Origin: Bacteroidota bacterium
GTDB taxonomy: Bacteria; Bacteroidota; Bacteroidia; AKYH767-A; 2013-40CM-41-45
Reading direction: 5' to 3'
Length of the DNA stretch: 64,000 bases
Assembly: GCA_016713765.1 (NCBI GenBank)
Contig: JADJON010000003.1
Location: 682,001-746,000 of the forward strand
The notes beneath the pieces were generated by a model, which worked only from the letters and a program-made list of their open reading frames with translations, was not told the origin of the DNA and searched no databases. Positions 57,301 through 64,000 of this stretch are shown here, piece by piece. Both the position numbers and the translations under genes were made by a program. Position 1 is the first letter of the stretch. Each line of letters starts with the position of its first letter.

Positions 57301-58583
57301 AGCCTGATTACCTGGGCATGGACTTCAATTATGCCGGGAACTCGAACGCTCCCGGATGGGGTTTCCTCTTCGGCAGCCAGCGCGACATCCGACCCGACGG
57401 GATACGGAACAACTGGTTCACCTTCGATACGACACTCAGTTCGTTCTTTACCCGAACGCAACTGCAGAACCTGACCGCCCGACTGACTGTCGAACCCGTG
57501 AAGAGCTTCCGGATCGAACTGACCGGCAACCGCAACTACACACTTAACCGAACCGAAAACTTCCGTTACGGATCGGACGGCCAATTCCGCAGTTACAGTC
57601 CGGTGGAGAACGGCAACTTCTCGATCTCGTACCTGACGTGGAATACCCATTTTATCAAGGACGCCAACGACTATTCGAATAAGAACTTCGATGACTTCCG
57701 CGCGTATCGTTCCCAGATGTCGGGGCTACTCGCTGCTGAAAACAGCAACTACGTATCCGGCAGCGATACCATTTCCGGTTTCAAGAACGGTTATGGTCCC
57801 GCGCAACAGGAGGTGGTCGCCTACGCTTTCCTGGCAGCTTATACCGGTCGGAAGCCATCGGATCGGTTCATTGATCGCTTCCCGAAGATCCCGCGCCCGA
57901 ACTGGCGTATCACCTACGACGGCTTGTCGAAGCTGAAGTTCTTCCAGAAATTCCTGCAGTCCTTCTCGCTTTCTCACGGCTACCGCTCGATCTACAGCAT
58001 CAACTCCTTTAACCAGAATCTGCTATACAGCGAGGCCGGCGGAGATCCTTTCAAACGTGATACGGTTGGCAACTTCATCCCGCGCTACGACATGCAACAG
58101 ATCACGATCGCGGAACAATTGGCGCCGCTGATCGGCATCGACATGACCTGGAAGAACAGCCTGCAGACTCGCTTTGAGATCAAGCGCGACCGCACCCTGA
58201 CTCTTGCCTTCTCCAACATCCAGGTCACGGAAGTTCGCGGTACGGAGTACACCCTCGGACTGGGCTATAAATTCAAGCGGGTGACGCTTCCGTTCCGGAC
58301 CGGCAACGGCCGGCAAAAACTCAGCAACGACCTGAATGTGCGTGCGGATTTCAACTGGCGGGAGAATACCACCATCCTGCGCAAGGTGATCGAGAACACG
58401 AACCAGCCGAGCGCGGGCAGCACCGTGCTGAGCATGAAGTTCAACGTGGATTATCCCGTCAACGACCGGTTTAACGTTCGGGCCTTTTACGAGTACAGTT
58501 CGAACAATCCGTTCGTCTCCTCCACCTTCCCGACCTCGACCACCTTCGCCGGATTCGCGATCCGGTTCACCCTCGCCCAGTAA
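51318..58583 (+). CDS. sprA: T9SS outer-membrane translocon SprA (Sov)
   Basis: SprA is the very large outer-membrane barrel through which folded T9SS cargo leaves the cell. In gliding species it is also needed for movement. The 2421-residue product has the usual size and composition. There is an N-terminal hydrophobic segment ([18 protein letters not shown]), then SprA-type modules with [24 protein letters not shown], and [34 protein letters not shown], which recurs in the family. A long beta-strand region ends [12 protein letters not shown]. The start is a TTG codon at 51318; no ATG gives a better N-terminus nearby. Neighbours ruvA and gcvH match the common order in Bacteroidota. No stop or frameshift is seen over 7.2 kb. 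Confidence 0.96.
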   Translation: MKNIRRYAFGIGTALSFITFVWAADRPARFADFSERTTDTEESLSPPDSGDGDLHYPLQDRFSDPYNSPVDHNPLLLGDPSNIKTNVEYDTDENKYIINESIGSMFYRNPSYMDFDEFVEQEFRKSTGDYFRQRASEEDKLSKKAFAPKITINSQVFDRIFGGNTIDIRPQGSAELSFALNTNRNQNPALPERQRKVTTFNFNERIQMNVIANIGDKMKLSTNYNTEATFDFENRMKIEYTGYEDDIIKKIEAGNVTFPINSQLIQGSQSLFGIKTQLQFGRLMVTSVYSQQRGQARTIDVQGGAQTTNFDIRADQYESNRHFFLAQYFRNNYDRALRDLNRLQTNIIITRIEVWVTSRTFVASQNLQNRNIVAFADLGENNPDTTQSFIPDFVPGFDIAEPSDSSNGLYPTLGTANLTALRQVSNSSSILDPLGIPFNFSRNKNFETVENARLLQPNEYTLNSRLGYISLNTTLEPNQVLAVAFEYTANGMVHRVGELTANNTGTTGTEALFVKLIRSTNFTPKTYTWDLMMKNVYSLGGFNISQEKFRLDVLYQDDRIGGFVNFISEGCSDVKGLPLLRVLNLDDLNPNGDPQPDGVFDFVDGLTINRQTGRIIFPVLEPFGSSLRAKFCGDSLLADYYCYDPLYDSTKVAAQQIPEKNKFSLRGTYQSSSGSDIPLNAINIPQGSVKVTAGGVPLRENVDYTVDYTLGRVKIINDGLLKSNTPIRVSLESQSLFNLQQKTYIGNRFDYTFNKDFQVGATVLHLNERPLTQKVNIYDEPISNTVVGVDGTYRTDSRFLTRLLDKLPFYNTKETSTLTFSGEVAKLFPGHNKAIGQNGVSYLDDFEGAITPLDLRVPGNWYLASAPQGQVQPGMFPEAQYNDSLVYGYNRAKVAWYYVDPLFQRDQPGITPADIDDDDQSNNFVREIPQREIFPNVSQPTGPQVITCMNLAYYPTERGPYNYDVDSVPGLSAGIDTDGRLRDPASRWGGIMRRLETTDFEASNIEFIQFWMMDPFATGTENDGSGGELYFNLGNLSEDILRDGHKSFENGLPAPTNNYTTENSAWGRYPVVQTVVNAFDNDPASRASQDIGLDGLTTTDERNFFQTSYIDRVAARYGTGSVAYQLAVQDPSSDDYAYFLNPDYSTTNTAPLDRYKRFNGHEGNSPANGTIDGVQSTATTLPDMEDVNRDNNMEIGENYFQYKVLLKPANMVVGQNYITDMIESPVRYANNTTGTVKWYQFKVPVRSPDQVIGTVDVQNIRFIRMFMKGFQTPVVARFARLELLRGEWRPYIYSLLNTGEYAPTPEVPGDTKFDVGVVSIEENGSRIPVPYVLPPGIDRERDVSATQLATINEASLSMRVCELSDGDGRAAYRNTQFDLRSYKKLRMFVHAESRGASDGLQNGDLHMFVRLGTDLSDNYYEYDIPLVVTPWGATARDQVWPEANNMEIELNKLVQAKLARNNAMQVNGTVTLRTPFAVQDGDRTITIKGSPNLSNVRSLMIGVRNPKDPSGTGPKLCAEVWVNELRLSDFDENGGWAATARINAKLADLGNMTIVGNHSAAGWGSIEKKVSERDRQDKTAYDFSTNIELGKFLPEKSGVKVPMYFGYSEQFIKPQFNPLDPDVPLNQAIDAIPNAEGRDSLRKQTIDYTQRKSLNFTNVRKTKTGAAPKTRIYDVENLNFTYAYTEIYQRNYNIAYSLYKTHSGLIGYNYNKTGKPIQPFEKVPGKLINSKWMKPVKEFNFNPLPSSLTFSTALDRTYSETQLRNNSGLLFSIDPLFIKTFIMQRRYGLNWDLTRSLKLDFNADANAIIDEPPGKLDTREERDSVRTNLMRLGRLQRYNHTSNLTYNLPFNKIPATDWVSGNVRYGATYNWQTSPLYRDSVTNEIVPNPFANTIQNSQTIAYNANLTFTTLYNKVPFLKKINQGAQRPAADRQPKPKIKSPTDSLNKAPKDSLREKKSPLEPVFRGLANLLMSVKSGNITYTETNGTLLPGFRGKPDYLGMDFNYAGNSNAPGWGFLFGSQRDIRPDGIRNNWFTFDTTLSSFFTRTQLQNLTARLTVEPVKSFRIELTGNRNYTLNRTENFRYGSDGQFRSYSPVENGNFSISYLTWNTHFIKDANDYSNKNFDDFRAYRSQMSGLLAAENSNYVSGSDTISGFKNGYGPAQQEVVAYAFLAAYTGRKPSDRFIDRFPKIPRPNWRITYDGLSKLKFFQKFLQSFSLSHGYRSIYSINSFNQNLLYSEAGGDPFKRDTVGNFIPRYDMQQITIAEQLAPLIGIDMTWKNSLQTRFEIKRDRTLTLAFSNIQVTEVRGTEYTLGLGYKFKRVTLPFRTGNGRQKLSNDLNVRADFNWRENTTILRKVIENTNQPSAGSTVLSMKFNVDYPVNDRFNVRAFYEYSSNNPFVSSTFPTSTTFAGFAIRFTLAQ

Positions 58584-58625
58584 GGACGGCCGGTCCCGGG
58601 CCATCCCGGATTCCGAAAAAGTACG

Positions 58626-58633
58626 TACGTTTG
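58626..58633 (+). promoter_or_regulatory. Promoter box TACGTTTG before gcvH
   Basis: A perfect TAnnTTTG box ending five bases before the gcvH ATG at 58639, so the mRNA would be leaderless or nearly so. The -33 position lacks a clear TTG. Confidence 0.55.
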
Positions 58634-58638
58634 GGGCC

Positions 58639-59019
58639 ATGAATTTCCCGGACAATCTGAAGTACACCAAGGACCACGAATGGGTCCGCGTAGATGGAAA
58701 CATCGCCACCATCGGCATTACGGATTTCGCTCAAAGTGAACTGGGCGATATCGTGTATGTAGACATCAATACGGTCGGCGACACACTGGACAAGGAAGCG
58801 GTCTTCGGTACCGTTGAAGCCGTGAAGACCGTATCGGATCTTTTCATGCCGGTCAGCGGCAAGGTGCTCGAAATGAATCCCGGCCTGGATGGCAGTCCCG
58901 AAAAAGTGAACAAGGATCCTTACGGCGATGGTTGGATGATCCGCGTCGAAATGACCAACGCATCCGAAGCTGCCGGTCTGATGTCCGCAGCCGACTACAA
59001 ATCCAGCATCGGCGCCTGA
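58639..59019 (+). CDS. gcvH: Glycine cleavage system H protein
   Basis: GcvH carries the lipoyl arm that shuttles the aminomethyl group between the P and T proteins of glycine cleavage. The 126-residue product has the normal length. The lipoylated lysine sits in [18 protein letters not shown] at about residue 63, after [34 protein letters not shown]. It follows sprA by 55 bases. The P and T proteins are not in this window. Confidence 0.97.
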   Translation: MNFPDNLKYTKDHEWVRVDGNIATIGITDFAQSELGDIVYVDINTVGDTLDKEAVFGTVEAVKTVSDLFMPVSGKVLEMNPGLDGSPEKVNKDPYGDGWMIRVEMTNASEAAGLMSAADYKSSIGA

Positions 59020-59025
59020 TCCGGC

Positions 59026-59475
59026 ATGAAGCTGAAAGCCCTTGCGCCCGCGCTGGTGTGGGCTTTCATCGTACTGGTCCTTTGCGGGATCCCGGGCAGC
59101 CGACTCCCTGAACTGAGTTTTTGGCAATGGCTTCGGCCCGATAAGATCGTACACCTCGTACTTTTCGGTACGCAGTCGTACCTGTTGCTGGTTGGTTTTA
59201 CAGGTATCCCTGTCACCAGCCGCTGGCATCAACAGGCCGGCTGGCGCGCGGTCACGATCAGCATCCTTTATGGAGCCCTCCTAGAATGGCTCCAGGCCCA
59301 CGTTTTCATTCAGCGCTCCGGAGATGTCCGGGATGCGATCGCCAATGCTCTCGGCGCCATCCTGGGCTGGTGGCTCTTTCCAGGTTCCACCAGCGCCTGC
59401 TTCGGCGATTGCGGCGGGAGGCCTGATGCCGCGCCATCCGATTGCTTATCTTTAACCTGGTACGCTTACGCATGA
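59026..59475 (+). CDS. VanZ-family membrane protein
   Basis: The 149-residue protein has four hydrophobic stretches (LKALAPALVWAFIVLVLCGIPGSRLPEL, KIVHLVLFGTQSYLLLV, AVTISILYGALLEWLQ, ANALGAILGWWLFPG). It carries the VanZ signatures DKIVHLVLFG and LLEWLQ...QRSGDVRDAIANALG. It starts six bases after gcvH and is probably co-transcribed; this pairing is common in Bacteroidota. The molecular role of these small VanZ-like proteins outside glycopeptide resistance is unknown. Confidence 0.88.
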   Translation: MKLKALAPALVWAFIVLVLCGIPGSRLPELSFWQWLRPDKIVHLVLFGTQSYLLLVGFTGIPVTSRWHQQAGWRAVTISILYGALLEWLQAHVFIQRSGDVRDAIANALGAILGWWLFPGSTSACFGDCGGRPDAAPSDCLSLTWYAYA

Positions 59476-59506
59476 ACAATGCGGGACTCCAATCGTTCTA
59501 ACTCCC

Positions 59507-60076
59507 ATGACCTCCGCCAGAAAAATCGTTGTTGCGGTCACCGGTGCCAGTGGCGCGATCTACGCCAAGGTACTCTTCGACAAACTGACACGTCTGCATG
59601 ATCAAATCGGGGAAGTCGGGGTAGTCTTTTCCGACAATGCACAGGATGTCTGGAAATTCGAATTGGGGAATGAATCCTACCGTGAATTGCCATTCAAAAC
59701 ATATGGCAAGAGCGACTTCATGGCCCCCTTTGCTTCCGGCTCCGCCCGCTTCGATACCATGATCATTTGCCCATGTTCGATGGGGACACTGGCCCGGATT
59801 GCTGCGGGTACCAGCAACGACCTCATCACGCGGGCAGCCGATGTTATCCTGAAGGAACGCCGGAGACTGATCCTCGTTCCCAGGGATACCCCCTACAGCC
59901 TGATCCACATCCGGAATATGCAAACCGTAACGGAAGCAGGTGCGATCGTTTGTCCCGCAAGTCCCAGCTTCTACTCCCGACCTGCTGATTTCGAAGCGCT
60001 TGCGGCTACGGTAGTGGACCGCGTCATCGACCTGGCCGGTCTGCAACAATCTTCCTACCGCTGGAACGAGTCCTGA
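59507..60076 (+). CDS. ubiX: UbiX-family flavin prenyltransferase
   Basis: UbiX joins a dimethylallyl group to FMN, giving the prenylated flavin cofactor of UbiD-type decarboxylases. The 189-residue protein has the FMN loop VAVTGASGAIYAKVLFDKL, MIICPCSMGTLARIAAGTSNDLITRAADVILKERRRLILVPRDTPYS, and the C-terminal RPADFEALAATVVDRVIDLAGL. It follows vanZ by 31 bases. A UbiD partner is not present in the window. Confidence 0.94.
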   Translation: MTSARKIVVAVTGASGAIYAKVLFDKLTRLHDQIGEVGVVFSDNAQDVWKFELGNESYRELPFKTYGKSDFMAPFASGSARFDTMIICPCSMGTLARIAAGTSNDLITRAADVILKERRRLILVPRDTPYSLIHIRNMQTVTEAGAIVCPASPSFYSRPADFEALAATVVDRVIDLAGLQQSSYRWNES

Positions 60077-60199
60077 GCGGGCCTCCAACAAGTTCCGTGC
60101 AACAGCCTGTTTTTCAACCGATCCTGTTGAAATCCGGTAATTAGAATAAAATTGGCTTTCACACGTTTCCTTCAAGGGTAAGGTTTTACGTTAAATCGC

Positions 60200-60230
60200 T
60201 TGACACTAATTCGGCTTACGGCTAAATTCA
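60200..60230 (+). promoter_or_regulatory. Possible promoter of the 61-residue ORF
   Basis: TTG (60200-60202), exactly 20 bases, then TAAATTCA (60223-60230), which keeps TAnnTT of the -7 box but not the final TG. The spacing equals that of the best promoters here, so it is plausible though imperfect. Confidence 0.4.
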
Positions 60231-60250
60231 CGTCACCTTAACGGATCAAC

Positions 60251-60436
60251 ATGTTCGAATACACGAAGCAGATTCTAACCAAGGTTAGTTTCGACCGGAA
60301 CCTCTTCCGGAAGGAGTTGGTGAAAGCTCTTCAATTGCTGAAGAAGGAAGAACGAAGAATGTTGAAGATATGGTGCGTGGCCTCTTTCGCCGCGTATTCC
60401 GATATCATTCTGGAAGTTTACCGGAAGGTTTACTGA
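60251..60436 (+). CDS. Small conserved-looking protein, function unknown
   Basis: The 61-residue product (beginning [19 protein letters not shown] and ending EVYRKVY) is a mostly helical, charged polypeptide with [23 protein letters not shown] in the middle. It has a spaced candidate promoter upstream and ends 32 bases inside the convergent queG gene. I recall similar tiny proteins (F..D..LF.KEL.KA...L...E...L..WC) in Bacteroidota, but I cannot name a family. It is more convincing than the shadow frames because it lies in an otherwise empty 328-base gap between ubiX and queG and has natural codon use. Confidence 0.7.
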   Translation: MFEYTKQILTKVSFDRNLFRKELVKALQLLKKEERRMLKIWCVASFAAYSDIILEVYRKVY

Positions 60437-61352
60437 GGAACACCAGGTTCCGCATCAGTCCACGGTAGCCCGTACGCTTTACTGCTGAATTTCTAAAGAC
60501 CCGACGGAAGACATCTTCCGTCATTTCCTCCCATTCCTTCCGGTTCATTGTTTTCAATTCCTCGGAAAGACTAAAAGCCTGTTCATTATGCGGCTTGGAG
60601 AACCGGTTCCAGGGACAGACATCCTGGCAAACATCACAACCGAAGACCCAGTCGTCGAATCGACCTTTCATATCTTCCGGTAAGGCGTCTTTCAATTCAA
60701 TGGTAAAGTAGGAGATGCAACGACTACCGTCGACCACATAGGGCTCCACGATAGCGCCGGTCGGACAGGCTTCCATGCAGCGGTTGCAGGTGCCGCAATA
60801 GTCGCGCATCGGCGCATCGGCTTGTAACGGAAGATCGATGATCAATTCAGCAATGAAGAAAAAGGATCCCTGCTGACGGGTGATCAGGTTACTGTTCTTC
60901 CCAACCCAACCCAAACCGCTCTTCTTTGCCCAGGCACGTTCCAGCACCGGCGCTGAATCGACGAATACCCGTCCATTGACTTCTCCAACCTGCGCCCGAA
61001 CCGCGTCGAGTAGTTCGCGCAGCTTATCCTTGATCACGAAGTGATAATCGGTGCCGAAAGCATAGGCCGATAATTTCGGCGCATCGGGATCCGTGGGGCG
61101 CTCCGGCGGGTAGTAATTGTACAACAGGGATACGACCGACTGCGCGCCGGGTACCAACAGGCGGGGATCCAGGCGCTCGTCGAAGTAGCGCTCCATGTAA
61201 CCCATTTTTCCGTGCCGGTTGCCTGTCAGCCATTGCTCCAGGCGGGGCGCTTCTTCATCCAGGAATCCGGCCGTTGAAATGCCACAATGGTGGAACCCCA
61301 GTCGCCTGGCCGATTCCTTAACAACCTGTGTAGCTTGTTCCCGGTTTGTCAC
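60405..61352 (-). CDS. queG: Epoxyqueuosine reductase
   Basis: QueG performs the last step of queuosine synthesis in tRNA, reducing epoxyqueuosine with cobalamin and iron-sulfur clusters. The 315-residue reading has the opening [28 protein letters not shown], and two 4Fe-4S cysteine sets at [16 protein letters not shown] (near 187) and [11 protein letters not shown] (near 240). I set the start at the GTG at 61352, which lies three bases after a TATTTTTC box and just before the family N-terminus; another GTG at 61388 would add 12 residues. Its 3' end overlaps the small convergent ORF by 32 bases. Confidence 0.93.
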   Translation of the reverse strand: MTNREQATQVVKESARRLGFHHCGISTAGFLDEEAPRLEQWLTGNRHGKMGYMERYFDERLDPRLLVPGAQSVVSLLYNYYPPERPTDPDAPKLSAYAFGTDYHFVIKDKLRELLDAVRAQVGEVNGRVFVDSAPVLERAWAKKSGLGWVGKNSNLITRQQGSFFFIAELIIDLPLQADAPMRDYCGTCNRCMEACPTGAIVEPYVVDGSRCISYFTIELKDALPEDMKGRFDDWVFGCDVCQDVCPWNRFSKPHNEQAFSLSEELKTMNRKEWEEMTEDVFRRVFRNSAVKRTGYRGLMRNLVFLSKPSGKLPE

Positions 61353-61355
61353 GCC

Positions 61356-61363
61356 GAAAAATA
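61356..61363 (-). promoter_or_regulatory. Possible promoter box TATTTTTC of queG
   Basis: On the minus strand TATTTTTC is one base from TAnnTTTG and ends three bases before the GTG at 61352, giving a leaderless reading. It lies back to back with the SPFH promoter (61378-61408). Confidence 0.4.
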
Positions 61364-61377
61364 CTAAACAAGGGGAC

Positions 61378-61408
61378 TTGACACGCACGATTCAATTATA
61401 TATCTTTG
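61378..61408 (+). promoter_or_regulatory. Consensus promoter of the SPFH-Arc operon
   Basis: TTG (61378-61380), exactly 20 bases, then TATCTTTG (61401-61408), a perfect -7 box. The leader to the SPFH ATG at 61428 is about 13 bases. Confidence 0.78.
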
Positions 61409-61427
61409 TGATATCAAATTAATATCA

Positions 61428-62282
61428 ATGGAAACTGAAAAATCCCTCCGCCCCCTTTCCGGTTACGTCTTGTTACTCATCAGCCTGCTGGCGCTGGCCG
61501 GATCCGTCTATGCTTTCATACTCCAGTTGCCGGTGGTCGGCGGTGTACTGCTGCTGACATCGGTTTTCCTGATGTGCGGCTTCATGGTGGTCAATCCGAA
61601 CGAATCGCGGGTGCTGACCCTCTTCGGCGATTACAAAGGCACCGTCAAAGCGAATGGTTTCTTCTGGGTGAACCCGTTCATGACCAGCAAGAAGGTATCA
61701 CTTCGCGCCCGCAACCTCAACGGACAAGCCCTCAAGGTGAACGATAAGATCGGTAACCCGATCGAAATCGCAGCCGTCATCGTCTGGCAAGTCGAGGACA
61801 CCTGCAAGGCGGTCTTCGATGTCGACGATTACCAGACGTATGTCTCCATCCAGAGCGAGGCCGCGGTACGTCACCTCGCCGGCACTTGTCCCTACGACAA
61901 CTTCGAGGACAATGATGCCGTCGTGACCCTCCGCGGATCAGCCGAGAAAGTACACGACATGCTGGTGACCGAACTGAATGAGCGACTTTCACTCGCCGGT
62001 ATCCGGGTATCGGATGCCCGCATCAGCCACCTGGCGTACGCACCCGAGATTGCCGGTGCGATGCTGCAACGACAGCAAGCCACCGCCGTGGTCGCCGCCC
62101 GGCAGCAGATCGTGGAAGGCGCCGTGGGCATGGTACAGATGGCCCTGGAACGTTTGTCGCAGCACGATATCGTCGAACTCGACGAAGAACGAAAAGCGGC
62201 GATGGTCTCCAACCTGTTGGTTGTCTTGTGCGGCGATAAGAATGTGAGCCCGGTGGTCAACGCGGGGACGCTCCACAATTGA
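61428..62282 (+). CDS. SPFH (band 7/slipin-type) membrane protein
   Basis: The 284-residue protein has two close N-terminal hydrophobic helices ([20 protein letters not shown] and [20 protein letters not shown]). The SPFH domain follows ([75 protein letters not shown]). The C-terminal coiled part has [39 protein letters not shown] proteins form ring-like membrane scaffolds. It is followed after 30 bases by the Arc-type protein and shares its promoter. This pairing occurs in other bacteria; its purpose is unknown. Confidence 0.9.
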   Translation: METEKSLRPLSGYVLLLISLLALAGSVYAFILQLPVVGGVLLLTSVFLMCGFMVVNPNESRVLTLFGDYKGTVKANGFFWVNPFMTSKKVSLRARNLNGQALKVNDKIGNPIEIAAVIVWQVEDTCKAVFDVDDYQTYVSIQSEAAVRHLAGTCPYDNFEDNDAVVTLRGSAEKVHDMLVTELNERLSLAGIRVSDARISHLAYAPEIAGAMLQRQQATAVVAARQQIVEGAVGMVQMALERLSQHDIVELDEERKAAMVSNLLVVLCGDKNVSPVVNAGTLHN

Positions 62283-62312
62283 TGTTATCGGCTTTGGTCC
62301 AATCACTCCTGA

Positions 62313-62507
62313 ATGGCTAACGAGAAAAAAGCGTTCATCCTGCGGGTCAGTCCGGACTTGCTCAAAGCTCTTGAGAAGTGGGCCGGCGATGAATTCCGCA
62401 GCGTGAACGGCCAGGTCGAATACCTACTGCACAAAGCGCTGGCTGAGAGTGGACGGCTGCGAAAAAAACAGGATGGTAAGAGCGGAAAAAAAGATGGCGA
62501 CCACTAA
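62313..62507 (+). CDS. Arc-family ribbon-helix-helix protein
   Basis: The 64-residue product begins KKAFILRVSPDLLKALEKWAGDEFRSVNGQVEYLLHKAL. This is a short beta strand followed by two helices, the Arc-type ribbon-helix-helix layout. A lysine-rich tail follows (LRKKQDGKSGKKDGDH). Such proteins bind DNA as dimers or serve as adaptors. It lies 30 bases after the SPFH gene in the same operon, so it could control that promoter or work with the membrane scaffold. It does not look like a toxin-antitoxin pair: no toxin gene is adjacent. Confidence 0.88.
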   Translation: MANEKKAFILRVSPDLLKALEKWAGDEFRSVNGQVEYLLHKALAESGRLRKKQDGKSGKKDGDH

Positions 62508-62510
62508 AAG

Positions 62511-63533
62511 TTAGAACAACTCTCCCGGACGTTTTTGTGAGGCACCGAGATGCAGATAAGCCTTCTCGGTGGCTTCCCGTCCGCGCGGGGTTCGTTTGAG
62601 GTAACCTTCCTGAATCAAAAAAGGTTCGTACACTTCCTCGATGGTACCGGCTTCTTCGCCGACGGCCGTAGCAATGGTACTGAGGCCGACAGGACCGCCT
62701 TTGAACTTTTCTACGATCGCGGCAAGTATCCGGTTGTCCATCTCGTCCAGCCCGTGTTGATCCACGTTCAGCGCGGACAACGCCAGGTGAGCAATCTCGA
62801 GCGTAATGGTTCCGTTTCCTTTGATCTGCGCGAAGTCGCGGACGCGACGCAGCAACGCGTTGGCGATACGCGGGGTGCCGCGACTCCGTCGGGCGATCTC
62901 GTGCGCGGCGTCTTCCTGCATCGGCGCGCGCAAGATATCGGCACTGCGTTGCAAGATGCGTTGAAGCAAAGAGGCCGGATAATATTCCAGTCGGGATGTT
63001 ATTCCGAAGCGGGCACGCAGCGGCGCGGTCAATAGTCCCGAACGCGTCGTAGCGCCGATCAGGGTGAAGGGATTGAGTTTGATCTGCACCGCCCGGGCAT
63101 TGGGACCGGTCTCGATCATGATGTCGATCCGGTAGTCCTCCATGGCGCTGTAGAGATACTCCTCCACTACCGGACTTAGACGGTGGATCTCGTCGATGAA
63201 CAGGACATCGTTCGGCTCGAGGTTGGTCAGCAATCCGGCCAGGTCGCCGGGCTTGTCCAATACCGGGCCCGAGGTGGTACGGATATTTACACCCAGTTCG
63301 TTTGCCAGAATATAGGCAAGGGTCGTCTTCCCGAGACCGGGAGGACCGTGTAAGAGCACATGATCCAAGGCTTCGTCTCGCAATCGCGCCGCCTCAACGA
63401 AGACTCTGAGGTTGTCCAGGATCGCGGCCTGCCCGGTAAATTCCTCGAAGCCCTGTGGCCGCAATGCTTTCTCGATCTCCTGCTCGGTAGTCGAGAGCTG
63501 GTCTTTGTTCGGGTCGAGGTTCGGGTTGGACAT
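62511..63533 (-). CDS. ruvB: Holliday junction branch migration ATPase RuvB
   Basis: RuvB is the hexameric AAA+ motor that drives branch migration with RuvA. The 340-residue protein has the opening [22 protein letters not shown], the Walker A loop [20 protein letters not shown] near residue 65, Walker [21 protein letters not shown], and sensor [18 protein letters not shown]. The winged-helix DNA-binding tail ([33 protein letters not shown]) closes it. A TACCTTTG box ends seven bases before the start. It converges on the Arc-type gene with only three bases between stop codons. Confidence 0.97.
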   Translation of the reverse strand: MSNPNLDPNKDQLSTTEQEIEKALRPQGFEEFTGQAAILDNLRVFVEAARLRDEALDHVLLHGPPGLGKTTLAYILANELGVNIRTTSGPVLDKPGDLAGLLTNLEPNDVLFIDEIHRLSPVVEEYLYSAMEDYRIDIMIETGPNARAVQIKLNPFTLIGATTRSGLLTAPLRARFGITSRLEYYPASLLQRILQRSADILRAPMQEDAAHEIARRSRGTPRIANALLRRVRDFAQIKGNGTITLEIAHLALSALNVDQHGLDEMDNRILAAIVEKFKGGPVGLSTIATAVGEEAGTIEEVYEPFLIQEGYLKRTPRGREATEKAYLHLGASQKRPGELF

Positions 63534-63540
63534 GACGTTC

Positions 63541-63548
63541 CAAAGGTA
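63541..63548 (-). promoter_or_regulatory. Promoter box TACCTTTG of ruvB
   Basis: A perfect TAnnTTTG box on the minus strand, seven bases before the ruvB ATG, giving a leaderless or very short leader. The -33 position carries no clear TTG. Confidence 0.55.
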
Positions 63549-63574
63549 CGGACTCTGATGGCTGGCAGCTCAGC

Positions 63575-64000
63575 TCATCGTTCCCATTCTTCCACAGGCG
63601 TGGGGCGCTTTTTTCTGAAAATCCCGTTGGGAAACAGGCTCTTGTAGATCTCGTCGATGAAGATCTTGACTCCGGCGGAAAAGGCCGGGGCGCTGAAGTC
63701 CTCCCGAAGTTCCCTGGATGAATAGGCCGTGAACCGGTAACCGGCGTTGGCGGTCAATCCGAACCATCGTACGATGTTGAACTGCCCGGTGAGTTCCGGC
63801 TGGAGGATGAAAAGAAATTCATCCGGCGTGGAAACCCGTCGGTTCGTGTCGAGCCGGCTATTATACTCGTAATGCGCCCCGCCGATACCGGCCTGGAACG
63901 GAATCGCGGAGAATTGCCAGGGATACTTCGAATAGAAAATATACTCTCCACTGAAGGTCAGGAACGTGGTCTTCAGTTGACCGTTGGTGATGTAGGAGAT
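63575..64000 (-). CDS. Outer-membrane beta-barrel protein, C-terminal part
   Basis: The frame is open from the right edge to the stop at 63575 and gives the last 141 residues of a longer protein. The strands are amphipathic and aromatic (GEYIFYSKYPWQFSAIPFQAGIGG, YEYNSRLDTNRR, FLFILQPELTGQFNIVRWFGLTANAGYRF), typical of an outer-membrane barrel. The tail FRKKRPTPVEEWER after the last strand is unusual, because most barrels end in an aromatic residue. The start of the gene is outside the window, so no family can be named. Confidence 0.75.
   Translation of the reverse strand: MSYITNGQLKTTFLTFSGEYIFYSKYPWQFSAIPFQAGIGGAHYEYNSRLDTNRRVSTPDEFLFILQPELTGQFNIVRWFGLTANAGYRFTAYSSRELREDFSAPAFSAGVKIFIDEIYKSLFPNGIFRKKRPTPVEEWER

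Noticed and set aside
62313..62507. An antitoxin of a toxin-antitoxin pair
   Set aside because: The Arc-type fold could suggest this, but no small toxin gene lies beside it and the partner is an SPFH protein.

Overview
The window comes from a moderately GC-rich member of the Bacteroidota. Signs of this are a full-length SprA (the outer-membrane translocon of the type IX secretion system, T9SS), three secreted proteins ending in T9SS type A sorting domains, many outer-membrane beta-barrels, and repeated promoters of the Bacteroidota form TTG-N20-TAnnTTTG in place of the usual -35/-10 boxes. The ruvA-sprA-gcvH-vanZ order with malic enzyme nearby also fits this phylum. No rRNA, tRNA, CRISPR array, insertion sequence, prophage or defence island was recognised.

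Layout. (1) 1-7.1 kb: the first codons of a probable threonylcarbamoyl-AMP synthase, cobalamin-dependent methionine synthase metH behind a SAM-I riboswitch with its own terminator, a secreted GEVED-type T9SS cargo protein, and the tRNA uridine hydroxylase trhO. (2) 7.1-11.5 kb: a minus-strand operon for the late part of an aa3-type cytochrome oxidase: heme O synthase, two subunit III genes, subunit IV, SCO, a DUF420/CtaM-like protein and a small CxxC membrane protein. Subunits I and II are not in the window. (3) 11.5-36.5 kb: a 25-kb minus-strand exopolysaccharide locus with glycosyltransferases, a wecA-wecB-wecC set for UDP-ManNAcA, two flippases, two polymerase-like proteins, a heparinase-like protein, a polysaccharide deacetylase, a Wzi/RemB-like barrel, a sulfotransferase, and cysC-cysD-cysN-cysQ. 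The last four genes make the sulfate donor PAPS and destroy its by-product PAP, so the locus probably makes a sulfated polymer. (4) 36.5-40 kb: deoC with a complete aldehyde dehydrogenase and a second, short one lacking the catalytic region, which looks like a split ALDH16. (5) 40-46.6 kb: an outer-membrane protein operon (DUF6029, Omp28-like lipoprotein, small barrel), a TlpA-like thioredoxin, and two divergent T9SS cargo genes, the first with a thioredoxin domain. (6) 46.7-60 kb: maeB, a DUF5723 protein, ruvA, sprA, gcvH, vanZ and ubiX on the plus strand. (7) 60-64 kb: a small conserved-looking ORF, queG, an SPFH protein paired with an Arc-type DNA-binding protein, ruvB, and the 3' part of an outer-membrane protein cut by the window edge.

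How it fits together. SprA would export the T9SS cargo proteins seen here. The polysaccharide locus reads as one densely packed transcription unit with frequent 4-base stop/start overlaps. Short distances between the TAnnTTTG box and the start codon suggest that several genes (trhO, gcvH, ruvB, queG, the tsaC-like gene) make leaderless or nearly leaderless mRNAs. Nothing here is a clearly new system. The best leads are the sulfation module, the split ALDH16-like pair, the deacetylase/heparinase pair between glycosyltransferases, the small CxxC protein of the oxidase operon, and the SPFH-Arc pair.
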